Source: Aquipuribacter hungaricus
GTDB taxonomy: Bacteria; Actinomycetota; Actinomycetes; Actinomycetales; JBBAYJ01
NCBI RefSeq assembly: GCF_037860755.1
Contig: NZ_JBBEOI010000002.1
Coordinates: 62,001 to 126,000 of the forward strand
Length of the DNA: 64,000 nt
Direction of reading: 5' to 3'
Positions 41,146 to 49,878 of the stretch are shown one piece after another (position 1 is the first letter of the stretch; the number at the start of each line of letters is the position of its first letter). The translations under genes and the position numbers were made by a program. Below the pieces are notes generated by a model. It ran no database searches, had not been told where the DNA came from, and saw only the letters and a program-made list of their open reading frames with translations.

Positions 41146-42453
41146 TCAGCTCGCGGCGGCTCGACCCGAGCAGCCTCGGCGCCGACGCACGTAGCGGCCC
41201 TTGCTGACGCGCTCGAGCAGCGGGCACCGCAGGAGGACCTGGGTCGCGGCCTGGAATGAGCACCCCAGGCGGGTGAGGACCTGCAGCAGCGAGTCGGTGG
41301 TGACGCTGCCTGGTTCGGCCGCGGTCGCAGCTCGGCGCAGCGCGGCGTCCGCGTCGGGCGGGTGGTCCCACCACCAGCCGCGGCCCCGGCCTCGCGGCGG
41401 AACCCCTGCGCCGGGGGCCCGTGATCCGGGCGGGACGAGGGTGGGGTCCTGCTGGGCGACGTACCCCAGCCACGCACGCAGGACCGGCACGGGCGGTGGG
41501 CCGCTGCCCGGGCCGCGCGTGGTGGACGGCTGCTGCTCCCACGCCGCCTGCAGCCAGGCACGCAGCTGCGGCGTGCTGAGCCTCTCCGCCGACAGGACGC
41601 GCCGCGCGGTCCGTGCCGCGGTGCCCGGGCGGGGCCCTCCCGTCCACGCCAGGCACACCCACACCTGCCGGGCATGCACCGGGAGCACGTGCAGGGACGG
41701 GTGCGCGGCGAGCAGCCCCGCCAGCGCAACTGGGCCCGCCACCCACGACGGTGTGTCCACGACGACGGCGAGGTCGGACTGCAGCCGGCGCACCGCCCCT
41801 GTCACGAGCTTCATCGCCGCGGCCTTGTCGACCGCGGGGACCAGCACCCCGCTGGCCGTACCGCCGGCACGAGCCGGGCCGGTCCGCGCTGCGGGTGCCG
41901 ACCCGGCGGCTGCCCGTCGCGTCGCGGTGACCCGGTCGACCGGGGACGCCTCAGCGGGTCTCCCGCGGCTCGCTGAGGTGGGCCACAAGACGTCCGTGCC
42001 CGGGGCGTCCACGCCGTAGAAGGCCAGCAGCCGCTGAAGCACCGGCAGCGACAGCGGGCGCTCGAGCGCACCGGCTCCGACGAGCTCGTCAACGACGTCG
42101 TCGACTGTCCGGACCCCCGCCCGGGCCAACGTCCCGGCGACCTGCTCGATCGCGCGCGGGACCGGTGTGCCCCGCGCGAAACGTGCTGCCTCGGCCCGCA
42201 GCTGACTGACCCGGTCTGAACCCACCACTGGCCCCGGCTGGGGACCAGGCTGCGGTGGCTGCAGAAGGTCGTTCAGGACGAGCAGCTGGTCTCGTCGTCG
42301 CAAGGGAAGAGCGTGGGCGAGGGCCACCTCCATGACCGCGGGCAGGGCGCCCTGGGGCGGCAGGCGCGGCAGTACCCGCTGCACCCGCCTCCCCGTGACA
42401 GCAACCAGCACGGGGCCAGCCTGGCCTGAGGCCGCGGTGCTGCGACAGGGCAA
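41146..42453 (-). CDS. Hypothetical protein of the transfer region
   Basis: 435 aa, no recognised family. A middle domain (LVTGAVRRLQSDLAVVVDTPSWV ... LHVLPVHARQVWVCLAW) and a C-terminal helical domain ending ATQVLLRCPLLERVSKGRYVRRR, which resembles a winged-helix or DNA-binding end. No signal or membrane segment. It lies downstream of the relaxase gene on the same strand (117-bp gap), so it could be a relaxosome or replication accessory protein. Third-position bias supports coding. Confidence 0.6.
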   Translation of the reverse strand: MPCRSTAASGQAGPVLVAVTGRRVQRVLPRLPPQGALPAVMEVALAHALPLRRRDQLLVLNDLLQPPQPGPQPGPVVGSDRVSQLRAEAARFARGTPVPRAIEQVAGTLARAGVRTVDDVVDELVGAGALERPLSLPVLQRLLAFYGVDAPGTDVLWPTSASRGRPAEASPVDRVTATRRAAAGSAPAARTGPARAGGTASGVLVPAVDKAAAMKLVTGAVRRLQSDLAVVVDTPSWVAGPVALAGLLAAHPSLHVLPVHARQVWVCLAWTGGPRPGTAARTARRVLSAERLSTPQLRAWLQAAWEQQPSTTRGPGSGPPPVPVLRAWLGYVAQQDPTLVPPGSRAPGAGVPPRGRGRGWWWDHPPDADAALRRAATAAEPGSVTTDSLLQVLTRLGCSFQAATQVLLRCPLLERVSKGRYVRRRRGCSGRAAAS

Positions 42454-42570
42454 GGAGGCGTCTGAGGCCGTCAGTCACCCAGGACGACCGTCCGCCTCCA
42501 CCGGCCCAGTTGAGTGATTGCACCCGACTTTGGGCTCGGTGGCGTTCTGGTCTGGCCCCGATTGCCGGGT

Positions 42571-45500
42571 TCAGCGCCGCGGCGCTGGGGACGCCGAGGG
42601 CGAGGACACGGCCCGCGACGTCTCCGCGGCCGCCTCTGGGTCGGTCCGGTGCCTGACGGTGGGTTCGGTCGCAGGCATCGGCAGGTCGAGGTGGGCGACC
42701 AGCCGGTACCGGAGTTCCTGGGCGGGGCGGTCGCCGAGCGGCGCGGCCTGCACGACCTGCCGGGTGGCGGCCGGGACGTCGTGACCCTGGTCGCTGGCGG
42801 CCTGCATGAGGTGGGCCAGGGCAGGCCAGTCGTCCTGGGTGACGAGCCGGGGGTCGAGGGTCGCGGCCACCTCGTGCCAGCGTTCCGCCGGCGCCCCAAC
42901 CAAGGGTGTAGTTGTCCCCAGGGCTGCCGGGGATCCGTGCGTCCCCGTCCGGGTGGCGGTCTGCAGCCGCTCCCGAACAGCCCGGACGTCCTGCAGGGCC
43001 GTGTCTGTGGCGCGCCGGGGGTCGGCGTTCCACGCCCTGACGTGCTCGAGGAGCTGCTGGTCGACCTCGGCGCGGCCGAGGTCCAGCCGACGCGACACCT
43101 CGACGGCGGTGGCAGGCCACTCGTGTGGCGGTCGGGCGGCCGCCACGGCCATCGCCTCACCGACGGCCTGGCCGGGGGGCAGGTTCCTCAGCCGTTCCTC
43201 GAGGAGCACCTCACCGAGCGGACGGGCCTGGCTGAGGGTCTGCCTTAGCGCCGCAGGGCCGCGGGTCGTGTATAGGGAGGCGGGGTCGGTGCCGTCGGGC
43301 AGCTCGACCACGGCGGGGTCAAGGCCGTGCAGGGCCAAGGTCCAGTAGGCACGCTCGGCGGCCATCCGGCCAGGGAGGTCCGCGTCGGTGGCCACCACGG
43401 GACGGACGGCCAGCGGGCCGCTCACCGGGTCAACATGGGTGGCGATCTGAGTGGTGATCTGGGCGGCGAGCTGGGCGGCCTGCTGGTCGGTCAGCGCGGT
43501 CCCCAGCGGCGCGACACCGACGTGGCTGCCTCTGGTGGCGAGGGTGACGGCGATCGCGTCCATCGGTCCTTCGACGATGACCGGGACGGCTCCGCCGCGC
43601 AGGAGGTCCTCGCCGGCGACGTACAGCTGGGCACCCTTGACGAACGCCAGGGTGGTGGCGGTGTTGAGGTACTTCGGTCCACGCTGTTCGGTGTCGGTGA
43701 CGTGCGGATGACGGCGGCCGATGAACCCGAGGACCTCGCCGTGGTGGGTGATGGGCAGCACGGCCCGGTCGCGGAAGCGGTCGATGAGCCGGCCGGTGGT
43801 GGCTGTGGTGGCGACGCCCGCGGCCAGCATCTCCTCGTCCGTGACGCCGAGGTGTCCCAGGTGGCTCACCAGCCCGTTCCAGCCGCGGGGTGCGTAGCCG
43901 GGCCGGGCGGCAGGGCCCTCGACAGGGTCGTCGGCAGGGTCGTCGACGAGGTCGTGCCCGAACCGTTCCAGCAGGTGTGCTTGTGCCCACGAGCCGCGGT
44001 ACTGGCTCTGGAACCAGTCCAGGGCGAGCTGGTTGACCTGCACCACCCGCTCGCGGGAGACCGGGGCGGTCTCGAGCTCGTAGGCCCGCTGCAGCTGCCG
44101 CTCGACGTCGCCGGCGCTGGGCTCTGGCGCACCGAGCACGTCCCGCAGCCGGGCCTGTACCGCGAGGTCGGCCGTTACGGCGGCCGCATGGTCGTGCAGG
44201 TCCAGCGCGGCTGGGGCGTCGGGGACGTCTGTGCGGTCGACCGGGTTGGGCACGGCAGCGGGCGATGCGGGGTGGCCGGAGACCCCGAAGTCCCCCCGCA
44301 CTGACAAGGCGTGCAGCAGGTCGTCGTGGGGGGCGATGTGCGCCGGCTCCACGCTTATGGGGGGCCCGTCGCCGGCGCGGACCGGGAGGTCGGGGTCGAC
44401 GCCGTCCCACAGGTCTGTCGGGGGCGGGTTCTCGGAGACGTCGGGGTGCTGGCTGGTGCCGGGGGCGGTGCTCGGGTCGGTGAGGACGGAGGCCCGCCAC
44501 ACCATCGCCAGGCACATCTCCTCGGCCGGCACCGCCGCGGAACTAGCTTCGGACGCGGCCGTGGGCGTGCCGACGGCGGCCAGGCCGGGTGGGGTGGCGG
44601 CGCTGAGCAGGGCGTCGACCTGCCAGCCGCGCTGCAGGCCGTGCTCGACCACGGCCACCAACGCCGGCCACAAGGTGCTGGCCTGCACAGCCTCGGCGCC
44701 GTGGCGTCCGAGCACTTGAGCGACGCGGTCCGCCCATGGCACGGGGAGCGGCTGGCCGCTGACGTCAGGGGCGGGGGGCCGGTGGTCGGGGGCGACGGCC
44801 AGGGCAACAGCGGGGGAGACGTGCCGGCTGATCCGCCACCACAGGGCGGCCGCGGCGTGGTCGTCGGGCAGCGGAGCGACCCGGGCGGCGTCCACCAGCA
44901 GGGGGCGGGCGTCGATCCCGGCGCGCGACAGCGCGGCGAGACGTCCAGCCAGGACAGGGGTGAACGCGTCGGCGGCGACGGCTGGCGCGGTGAGGCGCAG
45001 CAGCTCACCCCACTCGGCCATGGCGGGCGTGCGGCCGCTGTCGAGGTGTTCCTGCAGGGTGCGCTGCCAGGTGCGGGCCGCCTTCTGCAGCTGTGGCGGG
45101 CCGGTGGGGCGGCGGTCTCCCGGCTCGACCTGCATCGCAGCCCGCCACACCTCGACGTCGGCGACGACGTCTGCCGGCGGCCTCGGACCGGCCTGCTCCA
45201 GCCACCCCGGCACGCCTGACGCGTCGCCGACGCTCGCGCGTACCTGCGCCGCCAAGTCCACGACCAGGTCGGCGCGGTCCTTCAGGTAGGTGCCCCAGAT
45301 GCGGTCCTGGGCGAGCTGCGTGGGGACGCCGGGCAGCCATGGCAGCGGCCCGGGGCCGCTGCTGCGGGACCCGGAGGCGTCCAGGCGCCAGTCGAGGACC
45401 GCGGCGGCGTCTGCTGCCCCGTCCAGGGGCCGGATCTCCGCGGCGCGGTGCAGGGCGTCGACGGGGTCGGTGCCGGCCGCGGCGAGCAGCATGAGGTGGG

Positions 45501-48500
45501 CGCGCAGGACGGGCCATGCGGGGGAGGTCGGCAGGCCGTCGACGACGCCCGCGACGTCGGTGGCTGCGGTGTCGATCCGGCGGGCCACGTCGGGGCCGAG
45601 GACGTGCTGCGCGGCGGCGTGCAGCGCGTCGACGTAGCGGACCGTGGCCTGGCCGAGCAGGACGGCTGGGGCGGCATGCTCACGCTGCAGCGTGCTCGCC
45701 GACGTCGGGGCGCCGTCGCGGGCGAGGATGGCTTCGAGCTCCTCGGTCGCGCTCAGCGGACGTACTACCTCGGGGCGGACCACGCTGTGGGGGTCGCCGT
45801 CGCCGACCACCTCCAGGTACACGTGGTTCGCCATCCGGCCGCGGGTGAGCATCGTGTACAGCTGCTGGCGGGACAGCTGGGACTGCTGCCCGCCCTGCTG
45901 GCCTCCCACGAGGCCGTGGATGGTGTCCACAGAGACGCCCTGCGCGGTGTGGACGGTCGTGGCGTAGCCGAGCTCGACGGAGGCTCGCACGTAGGAGGCC
46001 GGCAGCTGCACGCTGCGCCCGCTGCCTAGGTGCCGGGCGATGATCGCGCCGTCGTCGTGGACGGCGGTCAGGGTCCACCGGTCACCGTTCTTCACCCAGT
46101 CCGTCGACGTCGTCCGCAGCGACCGGTCGTTCGTCCGGGTGATGAGCAGGTCCCCGGCGCTGGCCTCGAGCCCGTCCGCCAGCCGCACCACCACCACCAC
46201 CGCCGCTGCGGGCGTCCCCGACGTCAACTCGTTGCCGACGGTGCTGGTGCTGTCCTCGGCGGCGGTGCTGAGGCGGTGGGCACGGGCGCGTTGGTTGAGG
46301 TCGGCGACCAGGTCGTGGGTGGGCGCCAGCATGATGGAGTCCAGGCCGGCGGCGCGGTCGTCCCGCCAGGCCTGGAAGACCTCGTCGGTCATGGTGGTGA
46401 GGTCCCCGACGTGGACCCGGTCCTGGTCGAGGTAGAAGCCGAGCGCCTCCGCGCGGCCCTCGCGCAGCGCGAGCGTGGCTGCGCCCTCGGCGGGGTCGCG
46501 GAAGCGCAGGAGCTCACTGAGGTGGACTGCGCCGTGGGTCGCCGCGATGTCGCGCAGGACACCGCCGGCGCCGATCGCGGCGAGCTGCTGGTCGTCGCCG
46601 ACGAGCCGGACGCTGCCGCCGCGCTCGATGACGAACGCCGCCGCGGTCGCCAGCGACATCGTGTCCGCCATCCCGGCCTCGTCGATCACCACCAGGGTCG
46701 TGGCGTCGATCCGTCGCACCCACTCCGGCAGGGGTCCTGGTGACCCATGCGCCTCCTGGTTCAGGGACCACGTCAGCTTGGCCAGGGTCTCGGTCTGGGT
46801 GCCGGTCTGCTCCCGCAGCGCGGCCGCGGCGGCCGCCGAGGGGGCCAGCCCCACGACGTGCCCGCCGCCCTCGGTCCATGCCGCCGCCAGCGCCGACATG
46901 GCGGTGGTCTTGCCCGACCCGGCCGGTGCGACCGCCAGCTGGAGCCGGGCACCGGAGGTGGCCATCTGACGCACCAGCGCGACCTGGCCGGCGTTCAGGA
47001 CCCTCCCGTTGGCCGTGGCCTCCAACAGCGCCACGTCCACGGCACGGTCGTCGACGACCCGCCCGTCGAGTCTGCCGGCGAGCCCCACCATCTGCTGCTC
47101 GGCAGCGAGGACGGCGGCGGAGGTGAACAGGTCGGCGCCGGCGACCCGGTACACACTGCTGTCGTCGGCCCGACGCAGCTGCCCCGGCTCGGTCAGCGCA
47201 CGCCCCCGCACGTCGCGCTCGGCCACGGCCAGGGACACCGAACGCCGCTTCAGGACCTCCTCGACCAGGGCGTCCACCGCCCGTCCGCTCACCTCTGCTC
47301 CGGCGCCGGCGCTGCGGACCTGCCGTTGCGCCTCTGCCCGGACGTGCCAGACCTGCCACGTAGAGCGACGCTCCTGCATCGCCGTGAGCGTCCGTCCCGC
47401 AGCTCCCGACAGCCACGCCGGGCTGGCGACGTCGAGCCCGCGATGCTGTGCCGACGGGCGACGCGTCGAGGGGTCGAGGACTCCCCGGAGCATCCGCTGG
47501 ACCTGCTGGGCGCCGCCCAGGACGTGCTCGGCCTGCGCCTGCCACGCGGCGCGCTGCTCGGCCAGGGTGCGTGGTTCGTGCTTGGCGTCCCGGGTTTCCA
47601 AGGTGGCCTGCTGGGCCAGCTGCAGCGCCTCGACCGGGGTAGGCGGGCGACCGTGCTGACGCTGGAACCGGGTGGCGAGCTCGCCCTGACGCACCTCGAT
47701 GCTCGCCCGCCGCGCCGACCACCGCTGCAGCAGGACCGGCTCGAACCCGACGACCTCCCGCACCGGACGCTTCTGCGCCTCAGCCCGGCTGCTCGCCCGG
47801 TCGTCAGCGCGGAAGTCGAACTGCACGCCGAGGTCGTCACGCAGCCGGGTCTCCAGCGCCGTGTTGTAGGTCTCCGAGGCGGTGACGACCGCCTTGAACA
47901 GGATCCGGCCGTCGATCGCCAACCACCGGCCGCCCTCGACCCCGGCACCGTCCGGGGCGCCGTCAGGGGCGCCGTCAGGGGCCTCGCTGCCGACCGGCCC
48001 GACGGTCTGGACCTTGTTGGCGATCGCGACGTGGGTGTGCAGGTCGGGGTCCCCGGCACGGCTGTCGCGGTGGGTGAACGCGGTCCCGACCAGGCCCCGC
48101 ACGTCGACCTGACGCACGCCGTTGGTCCCGGTCCGGGTGTACAGGGCGTGGGTCTCGATGAACCGCAGCGCGTCGGCGACCGCGCCCTGGTGTGCTCGCT
48201 CGATCCGGGCGGCGATGTCCGGCGGGGCGATCGCCCAGAGGGCGCTGACGGACTTCACCGGGGAGAAGGTGAGGTCGTAACCGGCCACCGCGGTCGTCTT
48301 CGACCGTGAGTGCCGCGCGATCGCCCCGGCCAGCTCACGGGCGTCCAACGGCTGCCGGCCGTGCTCGGCGAGGAAGAACTCCCGACCCACCTCGGTGCGC
48401 ACCCGCGCCCGTTCCTCGGCCGGGACCGGCCAGTCCCCTGGCAGCCCAGCGTCGGTGCTGATAGCCGCGATGCGCTTGGCGACCTCGAGGCGGAACGGGC

Positions 48501-48870
48501 TCACGTCGCCGGTGAACACCTTGTACGGCGCCCCGAGCCGGGTCACGGCCTGCCGGTCCCGCACGCTCAGCCCCCCGGGCCGACCTGGCTGGTCCGGGTT
48601 GGCCGCCTCCAGCGCGGCCAGCCTCTGCGCGGCGAGCGGGTGGTGCCCGGAGCCGAACAGGGCCTGCATCTGCTCGGCGGTCACGACGTCTCCCACGGCG
48701 AGCCCATCGATCCCGGTCATACCGGAACCCACCCACTGCCCTGGGGTCTCACCGCGGTCGGTGTAGTAGCTGGCCAGCCCGGTATGGCCCTTCTCGGTGG
48801 CGTCCATGGCCGCGACCTGACGGGTCAGGTAGTCGTACCCCGACCCCGCCGTCAGCTTGTGGACGCTCAT
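42571..48870 (-). CDS. MobF relaxase-helicase with C-terminal TOPRIM/primase-like domain
   Basis: 2099 aa from ATG 48870 (GGGGGTCG upstream). The relaxase domain starts SVHKLTAGSGYDYLTRQV, with Tyr candidates, and holds the metal-binding triad THRDSRAGDPDLHTH (about 265-280). The helicase Walker A APAGSGKTTAM is near residue 650, with VVIDEAGMAD after it. The C-terminal third has a primase-like core (RDRAVLPITHHGEVLGFIGRR) and TOPRIM motifs VIVEGPMDAIAV (Glu about 1768) and VVATDADLPGRMAAERA (about 1830). It nicks at oriT, unwinds, and may prime the complementary strand. A 12-bp repeat near 47950 adds APDG units. Confidence 0.92.
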   Translation of the reverse strand: MSVHKLTAGSGYDYLTRQVAAMDATEKGHTGLASYYTDRGETPGQWVGSGMTGIDGLAVGDVVTAEQMQALFGSGHHPLAAQRLAALEAANPDQPGRPGGLSVRDRQAVTRLGAPYKVFTGDVSPFRLEVAKRIAAISTDAGLPGDWPVPAEERARVRTEVGREFFLAEHGRQPLDARELAGAIARHSRSKTTAVAGYDLTFSPVKSVSALWAIAPPDIAARIERAHQGAVADALRFIETHALYTRTGTNGVRQVDVRGLVGTAFTHRDSRAGDPDLHTHVAIANKVQTVGPVGSEAPDGAPDGAPDGAGVEGGRWLAIDGRILFKAVVTASETYNTALETRLRDDLGVQFDFRADDRASSRAEAQKRPVREVVGFEPVLLQRWSARRASIEVRQGELATRFQRQHGRPPTPVEALQLAQQATLETRDAKHEPRTLAEQRAAWQAQAEHVLGGAQQVQRMLRGVLDPSTRRPSAQHRGLDVASPAWLSGAAGRTLTAMQERRSTWQVWHVRAEAQRQVRSAGAGAEVSGRAVDALVEEVLKRRSVSLAVAERDVRGRALTEPGQLRRADDSSVYRVAGADLFTSAAVLAAEQQMVGLAGRLDGRVVDDRAVDVALLEATANGRVLNAGQVALVRQMATSGARLQLAVAPAGSGKTTAMSALAAAWTEGGGHVVGLAPSAAAAAALREQTGTQTETLAKLTWSLNQEAHGSPGPLPEWVRRIDATTLVVIDEAGMADTMSLATAAAFVIERGGSVRLVGDDQQLAAIGAGGVLRDIAATHGAVHLSELLRFRDPAEGAATLALREGRAEALGFYLDQDRVHVGDLTTMTDEVFQAWRDDRAAGLDSIMLAPTHDLVADLNQRARAHRLSTAAEDSTSTVGNELTSGTPAAAVVVVVRLADGLEASAGDLLITRTNDRSLRTTSTDWVKNGDRWTLTAVHDDGAIIARHLGSGRSVQLPASYVRASVELGYATTVHTAQGVSVDTIHGLVGGQQGGQQSQLSRQQLYTMLTRGRMANHVYLEVVGDGDPHSVVRPEVVRPLSATEELEAILARDGAPTSASTLQREHAAPAVLLGQATVRYVDALHAAAQHVLGPDVARRIDTAATDVAGVVDGLPTSPAWPVLRAHLMLLAAAGTDPVDALHRAAEIRPLDGAADAAAVLDWRLDASGSRSSGPGPLPWLPGVPTQLAQDRIWGTYLKDRADLVVDLAAQVRASVGDASGVPGWLEQAGPRPPADVVADVEVWRAAMQVEPGDRRPTGPPQLQKAARTWQRTLQEHLDSGRTPAMAEWGELLRLTAPAVAADAFTPVLAGRLAALSRAGIDARPLLVDAARVAPLPDDHAAAALWWRISRHVSPAVALAVAPDHRPPAPDVSGQPLPVPWADRVAQVLGRHGAEAVQASTLWPALVAVVEHGLQRGWQVDALLSAATPPGLAAVGTPTAASEASSAAVPAEEMCLAMVWRASVLTDPSTAPGTSQHPDVSENPPPTDLWDGVDPDLPVRAGDGPPISVEPAHIAPHDDLLHALSVRGDFGVSGHPASPAAVPNPVDRTDVPDAPAALDLHDHAAAVTADLAVQARLRDVLGAPEPSAGDVERQLQRAYELETAPVSRERVVQVNQLALDWFQSQYRGSWAQAHLLERFGHDLVDDPADDPVEGPAARPGYAPRGWNGLVSHLGHLGVTDEEMLAAGVATTATTGRLIDRFRDRAVLPITHHGEVLGFIGRRHPHVTDTEQRGPKYLNTATTLAFVKGAQLYVAGEDLLRGGAVPVIVEGPMDAIAVTLATRGSHVGVAPLGTALTDQQAAQLAAQITTQIATHVDPVSGPLAVRPVVATDADLPGRMAAERAYWTLALHGLDPAVVELPDGTDPASLYTTRGPAALRQTLSQARPLGEVLLEERLRNLPPGQAVGEAMAVAAARPPHEWPATAVEVSRRLDLGRAEVDQQLLEHVRAWNADPRRATDTALQDVRAVRERLQTATRTGTHGSPAALGTTTPLVGAPAERWHEVAATLDPRLVTQDDWPALAHLMQAASDQGHDVPAATRQVVQAAPLGDRPAQELRYRLVAHLDLPMPATEPTVRHRTDPEAAAETSRAVSSPSASPAPRR

Positions 48871-49172
48871 CACGACCCCCACACGGCAACGGAACGCCGT
48901 CGGCGGTCAGCAGGGGACGCCCGGACGTCGCACCGGAAATGCAAGAGGTGTGTGGCACATGGATCTCGTCGCGCTGGAGGGGGGACGAAGGGGCGCTGAG
49001 ACGGTCGGCTTGCGCGGAGCTCTGCGTCGGGTCAGGGTCCGCGGTCCGCGTAGGTCAGATCGGCGGTGGTGAACGGGATCGGGTGGAGGTGACCGCCGGG
49101 GGAGTGGCTAGGTACCTGTGGGGGAGTCGGAGTCCGTAGGCGAACCACACTGGAGTGAGCAGGTGAGCAGGC
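48871..49172. other. Non-coding region upstream of the relaxase (candidate oriT side)
   Basis: 302 bp with no credible gene; lower coding bias. It contains the first copy of a 42-bp direct repeat (49058-49099). Because MobF nic sites usually lie near the relaxase start and next to inverted repeats, this region and the 49185-49590 repeats are the best candidates for the transfer origin. No nic consensus could be identified by eye. Confidence 0.4.
49058..49099 (+). repeat. 42-bp direct repeat, copy 1
   Basis: It begins AGATCGGCGG and ends GTGACCGCCG, matching 49549-49590 at 40 of 42 positions. It lies 74 bp before the small gene's start. The spacing to copy 2 is 491 bp. Confidence 0.9.
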
Positions 49173-49628
49173 GTGAATGAGCAGGCAGTGAGGTCGACGG
49201 GTCGGCAGTCGGTGCGGCAGGCGGCGCGAAGGGCGGTGCTGGACGCGCAGTCCGCGCGGCGACGTGAGCGCGCCGAGCGCGAGCAACGTGTCGAGGCGTT
49301 GGTGGTCGAGGTGCTAGTGGCGGTCCGGGAGCGGGACGCAGCCATCGCGTCCGCCGAGGCTCGGGCCGGCGCCGCTTTGGACCGGATTGTTCAGCAGGAG
49401 CGCCTCACCGTCCGCGAGGTCGTCGACTGGTGCGCCGACGGGGCCTTGAGCACTCGAGAGGTCGCACGGCTCCGGGCCGTCGCGGCCCGAGCAGCCGGGT
49501 CCGTCGCGCCGCCTGCCGCACCAACTGCCGACCCGTCGACTTCACTGCAGATAGGCGGTGGTGAACGGGGTCGGGTGGAGGTGACCGCCGACGTTGTGCG
49601 CCCGCCCTCCGCTGGCTACAGCTCCTGA
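49173..49628 (+). CDS. Small charged protein next to the relaxase, possible relaxosome accessory
   Basis: 151 aa. The core (residues about 25-110) is a charged helix with RERAEREQRVEALVVEVLVA and then LTVREVVDWCADGALSTREVARLR, which looks like a helix-turn-helix-like end. Proteins of this size and composition often sit divergently beside MobF relaxases in actinobacteria. The N-terminal codons and the C-terminal third coincide with the inverted repeats at 49185-49229 and 49504-49548 and with direct-repeat copy 2, so the C-terminus may be an addition caused by rearrangement. Confidence 0.6.
   Translation: MNEQAVRSTGRQSVRQAARRAVLDAQSARRRERAEREQRVEALVVEVLVAVRERDAAIASAEARAGAALDRIVQQERLTVREVVDWCADGALSTREVARLRAVAARAAGSVAPPAAPTADPSTSLQIGGGERGRVEVTADVVRPPSAGYSS
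49185..49229 (+). repeat. 45-bp inverted repeat, left arm
   Basis: GCAGTGAGGTCGACGGGTCG at the outer end, continuing to GGCGGCGCGA. It is the reverse complement of 49504-49548 with two mismatches and lies in the first codons of the small gene. Confidence 0.92.
49504..49548 (-). repeat. 45-bp inverted repeat, right arm
   Basis: Reverse-complement partner of 49185-49229 (43 of 45 matches). The outer end abuts direct-repeat copy 2 without a gap. The interior between arms is 274 bp. Confidence 0.92.
49549..49590 (+). repeat. 42-bp direct repeat, copy 2
   Basis: It begins AGATAGGCGG and ends GTGACCGCCG; two mismatches to copy 1 at 49058-49099. It falls in the C-terminal codons of the small protein, where it encodes a low-complexity segment (IGGGERGRVEVTA). 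Confidence 0.9.
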
Positions 49629-49878
49629 GCGGCCGGAGAAGGGGCGGCGCCGGTCTCATCTTCGGGCGGGGCGGCTTGTTCGCAGCGGCGTCGTGCTGCC
49701 CGGTGACGCCGGCGTCGCAGGACAACGGCTGGCGGACCTGGCTACCTCGTCCCGCAGATGATCGTCAAGCGGCGAAGCGCTGTGAGCGGGGCCCGTCCTT
49801 TCGTTGCGGGCTGCACCGGGGGCCGGCATCGGCCGGCGCAGGGCGGACGAGCTGACCGCCCGGACCTACGATCGCCGC
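49629..49878. promoter_or_regulatory. Intergenic region with leaderless -10 at its right end
   Basis: No gene seen. A GC hairpin-like GCCGGCATCGGCCGGC is present around 49823-49838. TACGAT at 49867-49872 lies 6 nt before ATG 49879, giving a probable leaderless promoter. No convincing -35. Confidence 0.4.

Noticed and set aside
49185-49548. A transposon or MITE with 45-bp terminal repeats
   Set aside because: No target-site duplication or transposase was found, and the interior encodes a relaxase-linked type of protein; kept as repeats only.
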